Shown here: one piece after another, positions 1 to 10,500 of the stretch | Numbering within the stretch: position 1 is the stretch's first letter | Layout: the number at the start of each line of letters is the position of its first letter | Assembly: GCA_030374805.1 (NCBI GenBank) | Contig: JARGSG010000027.1 | Location: forward strand, 372,001-436,000 | Length of the DNA stretch: 64,000 nt | Direction of reading: 5' to 3' | From: Gracilaria gracilis | Lineage: Eukaryota; Rhodophyta; Florideophyceae; Gracilariales; Gracilariaceae | Made by a program: the position numbers and the translations under genes | Notes under the pieces: generated by a model | The model's database searches: none | Told to the model about the DNA's origin: nothing | What the model saw: only the letters and a program-made list of their open reading frames with translations

Positions 1-197
1 TCTCTGTGGATTAAGGTGATCCTTGAATTCCAAAACCTCTATCTTGTGATAAGAAAGTTTGCGGTGGGTACAAGTATCTGCGAGAACGATGCTTTAGATT
101 AAACGAAGTTGCAGGTTGAGACACACACAATCGAAATCACTTCCTGTACAATACTTCACATAGTGCGAGGCATTTTAATCGACAATTACGTGTCTGT

Positions 198-881
198 ATG
201 CGACTGATTGAGACTAATCTGTCAGATGCAATGATTTACTTTGGGCAATTCACATCCATTCTCGACGTACTGGTGTTGTGGGAGAACAACGATTTGATGC
301 CGTATTTTAAAGATACTCACATAGGATACGCAGGAGAGTGGGAAGAGTCTCAGCTGGAATTGATTATCCAAACCTGTGCAGTAGGAATGCGCCTTCGCAA
401 TAATATGGTTGGCCGAAATGGTGCCCTGAAACTTGCCCCGCTTTGTACACAGTTTGTAAGAGCTGTTAAATGTGATCAGCTTCTGAGTACGATTTCTAGA
501 CTGACGGGAGAAAAGACGTCTCTCCGAAGGCACGTAATAAAAGGTGGGGAACCGGCCACGTTAAATGCTCCTCACAATAACAAACAAAAGACTGTATCCA
601 AAAATGAACCCCAAAACTGCACGCGTTCTGCGGCAGTGTCCGGTCGTATAGAGAAAAATAACGTATCGGGCCCGATGCGCGGGCAAAGTGCTGGGAATAT
701 TGTTGAAACAAACAAAGTGAAAGAAGAATTGGAGAAGATGAACAAAGCCTTAAAAATGAGAGAACGAAAGGAAGAATCGCTTCCTCTGGAACTGAAGAAT
801 GTCCAAGCACAGTGTGAAAGGCTTCAAGCTGAAAAGAAAAGGGTTTATAACTTCCAAGACACGCCAGCTTTCCTCTCGTAG
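198..881 (+). CDS. hypothetical coiled-coil protein, 227 aa
   Basis: I do not recognise this protein. The ATG at 198 is the first in a frame that opens just after a stop near 117. The first 100 residues look like a helical globular region rich in hydrophobic residues (for example FTSILDVLVLW). Residues 105-170 are polar and basic, probably disordered. Residues 175-220 carry a strongly charged E/K/L pattern (VKEELEKMNKALKMRERKEE) typical of a coiled coil. There are no signal peptide or membrane segments. The next 1.2 kb holds no convincing continuation, so it may be a short gene or the first exon or remnant of a longer one. No neighbour suggests a role. Confidence 0.4.
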   Translation: MRLIETNLSDAMIYFGQFTSILDVLVLWENNDLMPYFKDTHIGYAGEWEESQLELIIQTCAVGMRLRNNMVGRNGALKLAPLCTQFVRAVKCDQLLSTISRLTGEKTSLRRHVIKGGEPATLNAPHNNKQKTVSKNEPQNCTRSAAVSGRIEKNNVSGPMRGQSAGNIVETNKVKEELEKMNKALKMRERKEESLPLELKNVQAQCERLQAEKKRVYNFQDTPAFLS

Positions 882-2149
882 ACAGTACTACTTCTTGGAG
901 GCCATGAACCGGGATGATCTGTGTTCGATTAAGTTGGAAATTGTATCTTATGCACTGATCAGCACATTTTCTTAGAACAGCTGGTGTTATCTTGCTGACG
1001 CACTAATATTCGTCAAAAAAATCCCAGAACCACACAGATCTCGCTGTTCTGAACATCTATGGTACAGACAAGACGAATGTAATTCTTCTGTTTTTGCCGA
1101 GGGTAAGCTAGTAGTGGTTGTGGTTGGCAGTATAATTTAGGATGCCCAGCAATATTCTTGGTACAATAAAAAGTTCCCGACTGCCCCCTCTTTTTTTCTG
1201 TCTCCAGCGGTATCATTCAGAAACTTGAAGGCGAGGAAAACTTGACAAACTTTGGCTCTCCGCATTAACTTTTAGTTTGGAATAAATTGCTCCGGATCTA
1301 CTTGGAAAGACTGATGATCAGTTCCGGCTTTCCTCTCCATGCCTTGGTTTCAGCACCGTTGACAAGATTTTGGTAGGAGCAGTCCAAGTGGTATAGTGTT
1401 AGCATCTGCAGGCCACAGAAGGGCCTTCAAGGCTGACCCAAGTTAGAGCTCATTGAGCTACTTCAATCTCAGTCAAGATAGGGGCACAAAAAAAGTCTTT
1501 GGAACTTTCACCGGCTCTTCAGAAATATGTCGATTCCTTTACCATGGTTGCCGAATCAAAATTCCGATATCAGCAGCTGCCGTTCTTCGCAAAAAAGCTG
1601 CCACCGAGGAACACTCTCTTAATTTCGCCCAAAATAGAGTTCATAACTGTAGTAATGTAGTTCTCGTCAAAGGTTCTATGGATGAAATCGATTGGTTTGA
1701 ATGCCGGGCGATTAAGATTCACAAAGGCACTGCTTTTGCTGCTCATTATGGGTCGTGATCGTGCCACTCCGAGCGAAGTGAAAGCTGTCAGTACCACCAT
1801 TATATCTGTTTCTGGCCTCGCGGTATCCCTCAATGTAGCGCATTTTACTCCGTCCGTGTTAAGGCACCGAGTTTTTGTTTCTGATTTTCTTGGTGCTCTT
1901 CGTGTTTCAATCTCTGCTTCTGCCGTTGAAAATATCGCCTCCGGTAAATGGATCTCTCGCTGTCATAAGGTTTCTCTGAAAAGTTATAGATTGTGTAAAG
2001 GGTCAACATAATAACGCATTAGAACGTAGAGTGCACAAGCAAAAGCTTGAAGTCGTTATCAAGTGCTGCGACAATTGAAGCAAAGTGCCAATCCTTTACC
2101 TTGTATGCATTCTACTTCTCGTTTCTCTTTTCTTTTTAAATTGATGGGT
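882..2149. other. no convincing gene
   Basis: Only short competing frames on both strands, none over about 110 codons and none with a recognisable motif. The longest (1682-2011, plus) has a hydrophobic start but overlaps an equally good minus-strand frame (1570-1833). I read the stretch as intergenic or decayed sequence. Confidence 0.4.
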
Positions 2150-2202
2150 TCATCCTGCCACGGAAAGCGCGGCGTTTAAAAGACGTTCTGCACGCGTATG
2201 CG

Positions 2203-2556
2203 CTACAGATGGCCCGATCCGACCGCCATGAGCGCGCCGGCGCCGAAGCCCACGCCGCAGAAGGCGCCCACGCCCATGCCGGTGCCGAAGATCATGCGCG
2301 TGTGCGTCGCCACGCCGATGAATAGTAACGGTTCGGCGCCACTGCCCACGCCAAATGCCCACCCACGCCGCCCACTAGCACCTCTTGGGCGGCGGCGGCG
2401 TACTTTGACGCTTGCACGCGGGCGCCTATTTCTTGCAGCGTGCGGGTGCGATGGCTTCGCCCGTGCGCGACGTGCGCGCACGTGTTGGTGGCGCTTCGAG
2501 GCGTCGTGCAGTCGGAGACACCACCGCGCGCACCGACGCCGCGGCACAGTGCGCAC
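2203..2556 (-). pseudogene. glycine-zipper membrane protein relic, Mic10-like at best
   Basis: The C-terminal 40 residues read FGTGMGVGAFCGVGFGAGAL and end shortly after in SGHL. This is a dense GxGxGxG pattern resembling the second membrane helix of the mitochondrial MICOS subunit Mic10 and other glycine-zipper hairpins. Upstream, the same frame is very Arg-rich and lacks an ATG. A different frame over 2280-2440 reads more like protein (contains TLQEIGARVQASKYAAAAQE), so a frameshift or an unseen intron near 2350 is likely. Base composition is very GC-rich, like the host island at 12-14.5 kb and unlike the flanking transposon debris, which favours a host gene. The Mic10 assignment is only a guess from the glycine spacing. 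Confidence 0.3.
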
Positions 2557-2669
2557 TCTAGCTCTGTGATCTGCTTTGCGCTTCGCCTCCTGCCATATCC
2601 CCGAATCGTACGACAGACGGAAACCCTTGTAGCTCCGGACCCCAGATTATACTATTACCTAAAGTTGAC

Positions 2670-3484
2670 GTGCCGCGTCTGCCGTTGCTCAGCCTGCAGC
2701 CGCTGTGCCCTTCACATCGCTCTCTATCGATCCACCGGCACCTATTTGCTCCACACGCTCGCAGAATGCCTTCTCACAACGCCGACGCTTTCGCGCCAGT
2801 CGCTTGGTTTCGCTTCTTGCATCGTTACAACTACACTCCCGCCACCACGGGATTCAAGCCCCACTCCACTACCGGCACCGCCTCATCCGCAACCTCTGCT
2901 CTTTTGGCCTCCGAGACCCCCGCCGTGCTCCTGGCAGCTCGGCTTATCGAGCAGCAGATTCAAACCCCAATCTTCGACCCGACTCTTCTGCGCTATTCCT
3001 TAGGCCCCATTCTGGCCGAGTTGCAGTCGCAGTCGCCTCCGGCCTTCGTTCGCTCTTCTAACGTCACCGAAACTCCCACCTCATTTGCGCAACGATATGT
3101 AATTGACTCTAATGCCGACCATACCGAACATGCCGTGCGAGCTTCGCGAGCGTACATTTGGAAGCTCTACCCCGGAATCGACAAACCGGGCGGCGCTCTC
3201 TAGACTTCGCAAAGGGCCGTCACCTGTAGGCGCGACCTTTCCGCCTTTGCGCGCATCGCACCGTATCTGGCCATTGCCGAGAACGCCCTGCCCCCCCGTT
3301 GCATGCGAATCATGCAGCACATACACTACGAAATGGACGTCCCGTTAGATGCGGTACAAACCGGCGTGCAATGTATTTATGAGCAACTTGCGTACCGTGC
3401 CGCTTACAACTACGGTTCCAAGGCCTCCAAAATCGTCCGCACCGCCTTTCATCACTTGCCCAGCCACCTCCGCACTTTCTAAAC
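2670..3484 (+). pseudogene. broken hypothetical gene, GC-rich
   Basis: Plus-strand frame 2670-3203 runs 177 codons. It holds a stretch with convincing protein character, including LLASETPAVLLAARLIEQQI, FDPTLLRYSLGPILAELQSQ and YIWKLYPGIDKPGG. After a frame change near 3210 the coding look resumes to 3484 (contains RIAPYLAIAENALPPRCMRI and AYNYGSKASKIVRTAFHHLP). I do not recognise the family. The Ser/Pro/Thr-rich beginning could be low-complexity leader or non-coding. The frame break and the absence of a clean start suggest a decayed gene. It might be an old retroelement capsid region, but nothing in the sequence proves that. Confidence 0.3.
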
Positions 3485-3685
3485 GGCTTTCTTGTCCTGC
3501 GTTTTCCACCTCCCTAACTCGCCCCCTTCGCTGCCTGCTTGCTTAGGCTCAGCCATGGCTGCCACAGGCTTGGCCTCTCTACGTATACAACTACGTGACC
3601 GTCAAGCAAACCTGTACGCCTTGCTCCCGTGTAAGGCACGCCTCTCACTTTCTCAACCTTTGTAAATCCGTCTGGTCACACCGAG

Positions 3686-4678
3686 TTGCGGTCGCGTTAT
3701 AGCGGAAGCTCATCGTTCGTGCAACCATCTCGCAAAAGCTGCCGCATGCATGTCAAGCAGCTTCCAGCGCGCTTTGAGCGCTTTGCTCCTGTAAAGCCTG
3801 CCTCCTCTAATGTTGTGCCTGTGCCACCGCTTTCCTGCTCCTCTGTATCCGAATTGCGCCAGCGACTCGAACAAGCCGTTATCGATGAAAAGAGTCAAAC
3901 TCAAAATGATGTCTTTCAGAATCCACTTCCCGCTACACTTCAACTTCTGCCACATGCCACCGTTTCCATCAACGACCTTATTCGTCTTTTCGCCCCCAAA
4001 TTCGTCACGACTCCGGTATCTCCACTACCATCTGATGTTGAGGACGAGAATTCGACCGTGTCTTCAATTCAGAAAACGACTCTTGATGTAGCACCTCAGA
4101 GCGGTATTGAACATCATCTCCCGCAATCGTCCAACGGCGCTGACGAGCACCAGCTCCCAGTTTAGTGTGAGCAACAACCGCAAAATGCGCTTGAGGGACC
4201 AACGCGAAGGCCTTCAGAGTTCACAGCTGCCTATTACACACGCTCAGAGTCGTCCAAATGCGATAGCACTAGGCCCCCAGTCTCGGACTTTGTACCTCAC
4301 ACAGTTGAGGACATAGGAATCATACCAGACGTCAGCGAAGGAGAATTGGATGACATTGATGGTATCGAAAGAGTGGACGACCACGACTCACAGGAAGATA
4401 ACCGGTCGTCCTCCTCTTCTTCTGATTATGAAAATGATACGTTCGAGCGTGCTGAAACTATAGGCGATCCGCAAATATCTTATCGAACCGAAGGCGGCGA
4501 ATCATTACATATAGTTGACGGTTCTTACTCCTATCACGAACGCGAACACCCATACAAAGAGAGAAGCAATGAGAATGTCCATTCTGATAACGAACGTTAC
4601 GACGGAGCTGCTGTGGTTGAGTGCGTGGATACTCCTGGAATACAGAATCAATCACATCAAACTTACAGCGGTTATTAG
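3686..4678 (+). pseudogene. decayed hypothetical frame, Ser/acidic-rich
   Basis: Two consecutive plus-strand frames (3686-4165, 159 codons, and 4346-4678, 110 codons) have protein-like composition but no known domain. The first contains a short amphipathic stretch (SELRQRLEQAVIDEKSQTQN) and then a Pro/Ser-rich tail. The second is strongly acidic with a serine run (SQEDNRSSSSSSDYENDTFE), as in disordered regions of nuclear or transposon accessory proteins. The intervening 180 bases shift frame. Together with the frames up to 5720 this may be one decayed gene, but I could not establish its identity or exon structure. Confidence 0.25.
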
Positions 4679-4795
4679 TACAGTCTTATCATCGTTTCAT
4701 ACCTCTACAATACCTTTGCAAGTGCTTTTTTCCCGAGCGACAACTACCTCGACCAGTGAAGGCTTCAAGAGTGCTAATAATGACTTTTTTTCAGA

Positions 4796-5715
4796 ATGAG
4801 GGTGAAGCGAACTAGAAGCTCCACCCCACTCAAGACCCCGAGATGCATTGCAAACAGAAACACATCCTCGATGCAACCCAACCTTAACATTTTCTTCTGT
4901 ACTGCCGCCACCCCCGCACGGGCTCCCCCAACGTCAGTATGGATATTCGATCATCCTGCAGCATTAGAGACACCAGGTGATAACCAACATCAAGTTACCT
5001 CCGAAGGGGACTCGGGCTTCAGTCAAACTCGTCTCCATGCTCAGGCGTCTGTCAAAAGGCTTCCTAAAGCAAAATTTTTAATCGCAAGGAGAAGAATTGG
5101 AAGCGTCAATTAAGATAAGAACACAGTAGGTAGTTCTGCTTGGCAGCTCGGGAAGGGGGTGACCGCCTCAGCTGAAGATATAGGTAGACGGCGGCTTGTT
5201 CGTGAGATATCAAATCCCGGAGATTTCTATGCAGGACAAGGGAGCATGGTACAGCGAACATCTGAAAAGTACGTCCATAAACCTGAAGGGTCACACGAAG
5301 AAGATGACTCGTCACCTTCTCCCGGACAGAAGCCTCTTCGGGAGTTGAGCACATTTCATCGAAAACAGTTGCGACAAGACGCGTTTTGCAAGCGATACGA
5401 TGAGTAAATTGATGCTGAGGATTTTAACAGAGCGCTGGAGTCTGATGAATTAAGTGCTTCTGCGTCTGAACTCCTTGGAGAGAGTGGGACAAGCAACTTA
5501 AAGTACCGTCCAAGAATGAAACTGTTTGGAAGGAAAAACGCTTAAAAGAGGCGATTGTGCACCTATGGCTGTGATAGAGTGGACGCAGACTCAGAAATCT
5601 ATCCTCAATTGGGAACAGATTATGAGGAAGCAACAGCGGAAGACGCGTTCTTCAATGTCTCCACGCACAGGTCTGGCACTCAGGTCGATTTGATGAAGAA
5701 CTGTGCAGTCTTACG
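4796..5715 (+). pseudogene. decayed hypothetical frames continuing from 4678
   Basis: Successive plus-strand frames (4796-5113, 5159-5407, 5555 onward) keep a polar, acidic, protein-like composition (for example PEGSHEEDDSSPSPGQKPL and DADSEIYPQLGTDYEEATAE) but change frame several times. No domain is recognised. The last frame runs directly into the putative solo LTR at 5721, which would have interrupted it. Confidence 0.25.
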
Positions 5716-5720
5716 AGTCT

Positions 5721-5946
5721 TGTTGGACACGTGTGGTGCTTGCGCACCACACGTGCCCTGTAGAATTATGTCCACCCAACTGGGTGGAACGCTGTCCACT
5801 CATCCTCCATCGCGCCTGCTGCGGACCGGTATAAGTAGCGGTCGGCAGCACGGCGCGCCTGGAGGACGGGGGGGACAATACAGACAAGTAAAAGAAAAGG
5901 GGTACGCTTGCCCCCATTCACCACCCCCCCTGAAACCAAGCTTTTA
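5721..5946 (+). mobile_element. putative solo LTR (family unknown)
   Basis: A 226-bp block begins TGTTGG and is flanked on both sides by the 5-mer AGTCT (5716-5720 and 5947-5951), as expected of a target-site duplication. It contains a TATA-like GGTATAAGTAG at about 5828 and a purine/pyrimidine-biased end. Its first 35 bases form a strong stem-loop (5728-5755). No internal retroelement sequence is attached. The 3' end is TTTTA rather than the canonical CA, so the assignment is tentative. Confidence 0.4.
5728..5755. repeat. perfect inverted repeat, 12-bp stem, 4-nt loop
   Basis: CACGTGTGGTGC and its exact reverse complement are separated by TTGC. It lies at the 5' edge of the putative solo LTR. 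A second short palindrome (CACCCAACTGGGTG) follows at about 5773. Confidence 0.85.
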
Positions 5947-6167
5947 AGTCTCATGAAGGTAGAACTTTGCGAACCTTAGAGAGGCAGACCACCGACCGGT
6001 ACCGTTGATGATGTGTCAGCATCAGGTTTAGAATTACGAGATTGCCCAACTTATTTCCAACGCATGAGATCTGCGTTTAGCTGCCTTGCGTCCCACAATA
6101 CTTCAAGCGCTTTTCTCAACGCACCACATCCTGGTCGTTTGGGTGGAACTGCGAGAAGCAATTACAA

Positions 6168-6626
6168 GTGTCCCAATCGCGGCCTCCGACTGTGAAACAA
6201 AATAGCACTCTTGCAATTTCAGGTGACCCAGTAACCCAATATGGTCCGCATCGGACTATTCTGCTCACTAACGATGATGGAATTCACAGAGAAGATGCTC
6301 TAATACTTCCCCTTGCACAAAAACTCGTTGTGAAATACCATAATGTTGTTTTCGTTGCCCGTGGACAGAACGATTCTCCATGCAGCCGGCGTATCACTCT
6401 TGGAGTGGCACTAACATTGCGTTGCCACCTTTAATATAAGAAGTGGTACTGAAACGACAAGATGAATGGTAGAGCAAAGAAACTACTTAGGTTATTCTAG
6501 GTTTTCAAAGGAGCACCCACAGACTGTATTATAACTGCAATTGAGCCGCACACACGCCTATTTGCAAAGTTGGGAGTATACCGTTGCCTGACACTTTCCG
6601 GTAGAAACTATTCATCGGTTGTGTAG
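6168..6626 (+). pseudogene. surE: SurE-type 5'/3'-nucleotidase relic (N-terminal half)
   Basis: SurE enzymes are metal-dependent phosphatases that act on nucleoside monophosphates. The frame 6168-6434 contains ILLTNDDGIH, the family's N-terminal metal-binding DD motif, followed by VVFVARGQNDSPCSRRITLG, which matches the usual V-VAP-R-Q-SG-S-S-TL block. After about 70 bases a second frame (6501-6626) gives VFKGAPTDCII, matching the GTPADC motif, and then LTLSGRNYSSV at the position of the VSGIN block. The roughly 20 residues normally lying between these blocks are missing or disrupted. TTATTCTAG just before 6501 could be a splice acceptor, so an intron is possible, but the early end and the absence of the C-terminal half point to a broken copy. 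Confidence 0.6.
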
Positions 6627-7567
6627 AACGGAGACAAAGGGTACGAAAACGTATACCAGCGATGGTTTCACTTCAAAACGAAGCAGATATACCTTGGACG
6701 TCAAAGTACGAATACCGTATTAATAGTCACAAGTGAGAAAGAGTATCAACAGATATGGACTATTCGAAATACATCACAAGACCCCTTACGACATAACCAA
6801 CGCGACATCTGCTGGGCCGTTGTGTTTAACAAGGCTAGGAGAGCAAGGCAGAACATAATTAGGAGCTAGCAGAAAAAACTTCAGACCACTCAAATGTGAG
6901 GGAGGGCGTATCAGCTTATCACGGAGTTGGCGTGTGTGTACTTAGCCATTTCGTTCTGCTCCAAAACATCGAGGAGTATTGCAGACTTCAAAGTTTCCCT
7001 AAGGCATCTAAGGCGATGGTGCAAGACCAGCGTGCTTCAGAATGGGAATGTGTGGCAAGAGATCTCGCTCTTCATCGACGGATGAGACCTGTTGAACCAC
7101 CTACGAGAACTTAGTCACAACACAGATGCTATAAAAAACAAGAAACAAACGTCAGTATTCTGTGTTCTTAATGGCATAGCTGCAACTATTAGATCTAACC
7201 TTCGTGACATGAGGAGATATCTTCATCATGTCCTGTTTCTTGAAGCTTCTTTGTTGCACGCTATCAAGTCGCCAGCAAAATGGAAACATCAGGTTTTCCA
7301 CAAACGGACAAAAGGGAGTCCTCAACCTCATCAACGGGCTGCTCTGCGTCGCGAATCACGCCCACGGCAGATGCAAAGTCCTCCCAAAAACGGGGTGAAC
7401 CGAACGGAATGATGTAGTTCTTGCGAATTGCAGTTCGTGCAATATCCTAAGGTGCATACCGACGGGGGGTAACGCGGAGAATTTCCATTATTACTCCCGC
7501 TTGGTTAAAACTCTCCCGCAGACGGTTGTTGAGCTCTCCTCTCTGCGCTTCGTACACCACTTTCGCA
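6627..7567. other. no convincing gene
   Basis: Short plus-strand frames at 6896-7114 and 7092-7412 have no recognised motif. The second overlaps a competing minus-strand frame. I see no repeats or RNA genes. Confidence 0.35.
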
Positions 7568-8464
7568 TCATTTGTCTGTCCGCAAGTTCATACAACAGCA
7601 TAAGAATTGCCGGTGATGGGTGCATAGAGTGGGGCTCGTAGTGGTTGCAGATGTTTTTTCGGTCATAGTCCAGGTTATCATTCTTGCCGTTTGCATGCGA
7701 TGTTTTGTCGCGAGTTGAACGGCAAATGGTTGGTCAGCAGAGATGAGCAGATTATCCCCCGCATGAAGCCGATAATTGTTTTCCCCCTCATTAAAATAGA
7801 CCCCCAAGGAGAGCCCTCTCTTCATATTACCGTTCTGTTCCTGTGAGTAAACGATAGATTCTTTAGCTGCTACTGCAATAGACGCGTAATGCATCCTCCA
7901 ACCAATCTGGCTTTGCAATTCGTCGCTCGGAATGGTGGCGATTCCAAGATAAAGAATACAGCGGTAAGAGCTGGATGCTTCTTCATCGTGAAAATAAGTT
8001 GACGTAAACCCAGCGTAGGATAGAAGAAGCAGTTGTGGAAGTGATATATCGAACTGAAGACTATGTTGCTTGTGAAAGACCGACGCAATATTTCGCATCA
8101 CCTGTGAAACCATTGCCTGAGAGGCGAACATTTTTGTTCGGGTTATCCAGAGACCACTAGACTCCACCCCAAGTTCTGAAGTAAACTTCTTTATATGCAC
8201 ATTTGTGTTCCAATCTTCTTGACGCAGCCTCTGAAGTGTTTCTGTTGTAATTTCTGACTCCACTGGCACGGCTTCACTTATCGAAAGTCCATCAACAAAT
8301 GCATTATACGCAGGCCATAAAAGTCCTTGACGGCCTTTTGATTCGAGCTCATGAAACCAATTTATGCCCTTACCCTTGCAGTAGATATCCATATTGTAGA
8401 GAACGACTCCGAATAGATGGAGGTCGTAGTCGTGAGGCAGATAACGAATCATACGTTTCCTCAT
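7568..8464 (-). CDS. hypothetical protein, 298 aa
   Basis: A clean ATG-started frame of 298 codons in a transposon-rich neighbourhood; no family recognised. The protein has mixed helix/strand character without membrane segments. Its centre (about residues 125-165) is hydrophobic (LPQLLLLSYAGFTSTYFHDE), followed by strand-like stretches (YRCILYLGIATI, GLSLGVYFNEGENNYRLHAG) that could form a small beta-barrel. The last 30 residues are Thr/Cys-rich and may be run-on into non-coding sequence. The next minus-strand frame (10501-11414) lies 2 kb upstream, behind AT-rich DNA, and does not look co-transcribed. It could be an orphan host gene or an accessory gene of an unrecognised element. Confidence 0.5.
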   Translation of the reverse strand: MRKRMIRYLPHDYDLHLFGVVLYNMDIYCKGKGINWFHELESKGRQGLLWPAYNAFVDGLSISEAVPVESEITTETLQRLRQEDWNTNVHIKKFTSELGVESSGLWITRTKMFASQAMVSQVMRNIASVFHKQHSLQFDISLPQLLLLSYAGFTSTYFHDEEASSSYRCILYLGIATIPSDELQSQIGWRMHYASIAVAAKESIVYSQEQNGNMKRGLSLGVYFNEGENNYRLHAGDNLLISADQPFAVQLATKHRMQTARMITWTMTEKTSATTTSPTLCTHHRQFLCCCMNLRTDK

Positions 8465-10500
8465 CGTTATACACAGTATGCCGCCAAAGCTTGAAAATAT
8501 TTATCATATTAGTGCTTTTTCAATTTCCCTCGCTTAATCTACTTTGATCAGGACAGGTTACTGCTCTCGTTTCCTTCCTGGCAGAAGACGAATTAGGAAG
8601 ATCCCTCGACCTTAATGTTTACCAGCTCCATTGAGATAAACCAAAGGACGATACGATGATATGCCTTACAATTGAACTACGAAAGGGTCCATTTACATCA
8701 CAATATTTCTCCACCATGCAAAAACATCTTACATCGAGATATATATGTCCTACAAAATGATTATTTGCTTAATTTCGAGAATGGAATCATAGTTTGTTTC
8801 CTACATTAATTCAGAGCAAAACTTGCATGCTGATAAAGAGAAATTGCAACTCTTTATATGTAAATTTGTTTGAACGTGATGGAGACAAATCAAAGTCAGA
8901 TACAAAACCATGCTTCACAGTTTCCCAAAAAGGGCTTCATTTAAATGACGTACTTGTCTCGAAATAAAAACAGCATTCTACATTGGGACATATATATACC
9001 TACAAAAATTGCATTATTTTAATTTGGAGCTGGCACCCAAGTTTACGTTCCATCCCAACATGTCGCAAAATTGATAAGCAAATACAAGAAGCATATACAA
9101 GGTTTTTATTCTCAATTCAGATACGAAGAGAAACTTATCCAGGATGAGGTCTTGAATTGCAGCCAAAAGAGGTTTGTTGTCGGTTCTAACATCTGAAGGG
9201 CATTTTGGGAAAGAAGTACTATAATGAAAAGAGACATATGTTCCTACCAAATCTCTTCGCACAAAAATACCAGCAACAAATCTCCCTTCCGGGTTTCTAA
9301 TATACCTATTTGTCGTACAAATACTGTCTCATTGTACTACACTGTTTTCCAACAAACAAAATTTCTTAGGAATGAATCTAATTGCATTGAAAAACTCTTT
9401 GCTTTTCAAACCATATGACGTACGGGTTTTAACCTTTCTGAAAGGGCAATTTATGAAACATTGATTCTGCTTATGAAAATAAAATATTGAATGAAGGTGC
9501 TTTTTATATTATTGTGGATGAGTGCTATATTTCTTAAATATAAATTTGTTTTGTGTTATGCATTTGATATATCATTAACCCAAAATATTGGTTTTGGCAA
9601 AACAAAAGTATTTTTTTGGTTTGCAATAAATGTACTGTAATTTAAAACAAAATTGCAAGAAGGTCAAATATTTAAAAATTCTTAACGCTGTAAATAAACT
9701 GAAAGAAATTTTTGTTGATATGACAGCAAAAATATGTAGTACACAGTAGGCATTAAGTATATAAGACTGTTATAAAATTGAAACGAAATAGATTGTTTTG
9801 TAGCTTTTTGTCGTCAAAATGGTTTTTCGTTTTATATAGTTTCTTGGTTTTAAAATTGAAAGAGTATTCTTGGGTTTAACTTAAAATTTCTTAGTGTAAT
9901 AGTTAAATTTTTAGTCAATATCGGGACTTGAATATGGTTGAGTTTGGGCTCGTAGACTAATAAATCAATAATACATAGAATTTGGATAAAAGCTCTGAAA
10001 GGCATATAACTTTCTCAAAAGGTTTTGGGAAAAGCATATAAAATTCTTAAAAGGTTTTTGAACAATGTTTTTGTTGTTTTCTACCGTGTTACACCAATTC
10101 TATGCAAGAATATTTTTTTTTGGTTGTTTGCTTCTAAGCGGATATAAAACTATCATTGAGTACCTTCTGAAAAATAATGAACGTGACTGTGTGACCGGGC
10201 TTTATTGAGTTCCACCTGCATTGGAACGTCATGTAAGCTACCTCCATTTTAGCAGGTTTTACAGCCTTATTTGGCCAATCAGACGACTTTCGCGGCCTTT
10301 TAATAGTTCCATTCTTGCGGCTCCAACACTAGCCAATGAGATCTTTGCTGCGGCCTCTATTGTTTCTCCTGTTGGCCGTGCGCCATCTTCAGGAACAGCT
10401 TCCCTGTTCTTCGGCGCTAACTTTACAGTATCTACTAAGGTATAGAGCTTTCTTTCAGTTACATACGCATCGACCGCCTTGGTATTGCAGTTCTAAACTT
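8465..10500. other. AT-rich gene-free stretch with diverged repeats
   Basis: Strongly AT-rich with no frame over about 80 codons that looks real. Around 8700-9300 a diverged unit recurs roughly every 250-270 bases. Two copies share CATCTTACATCGAGATATAT (about 8727) and GCATTCTACATTGGGACATA (about 8973), each followed by a CCTACAAAA-type block. Near 9991-10057 a shorter unit, built on AAGGCATATAA and TTCTCAAAAGGTTTT, is duplicated. It may be the body of a decayed non-autonomous element. Confidence 0.35.

Noticed and set aside
1379-1440. tRNA-like sequence (A-box-like GTGGTATAGTGTTAGC and a 5-bp stem AGGCC/GGCCT around a 7-nt loop)
   Set aside because: No U at the position before the anticodon, no acceptor stem pairing and no convincing B box. 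At most a relic.
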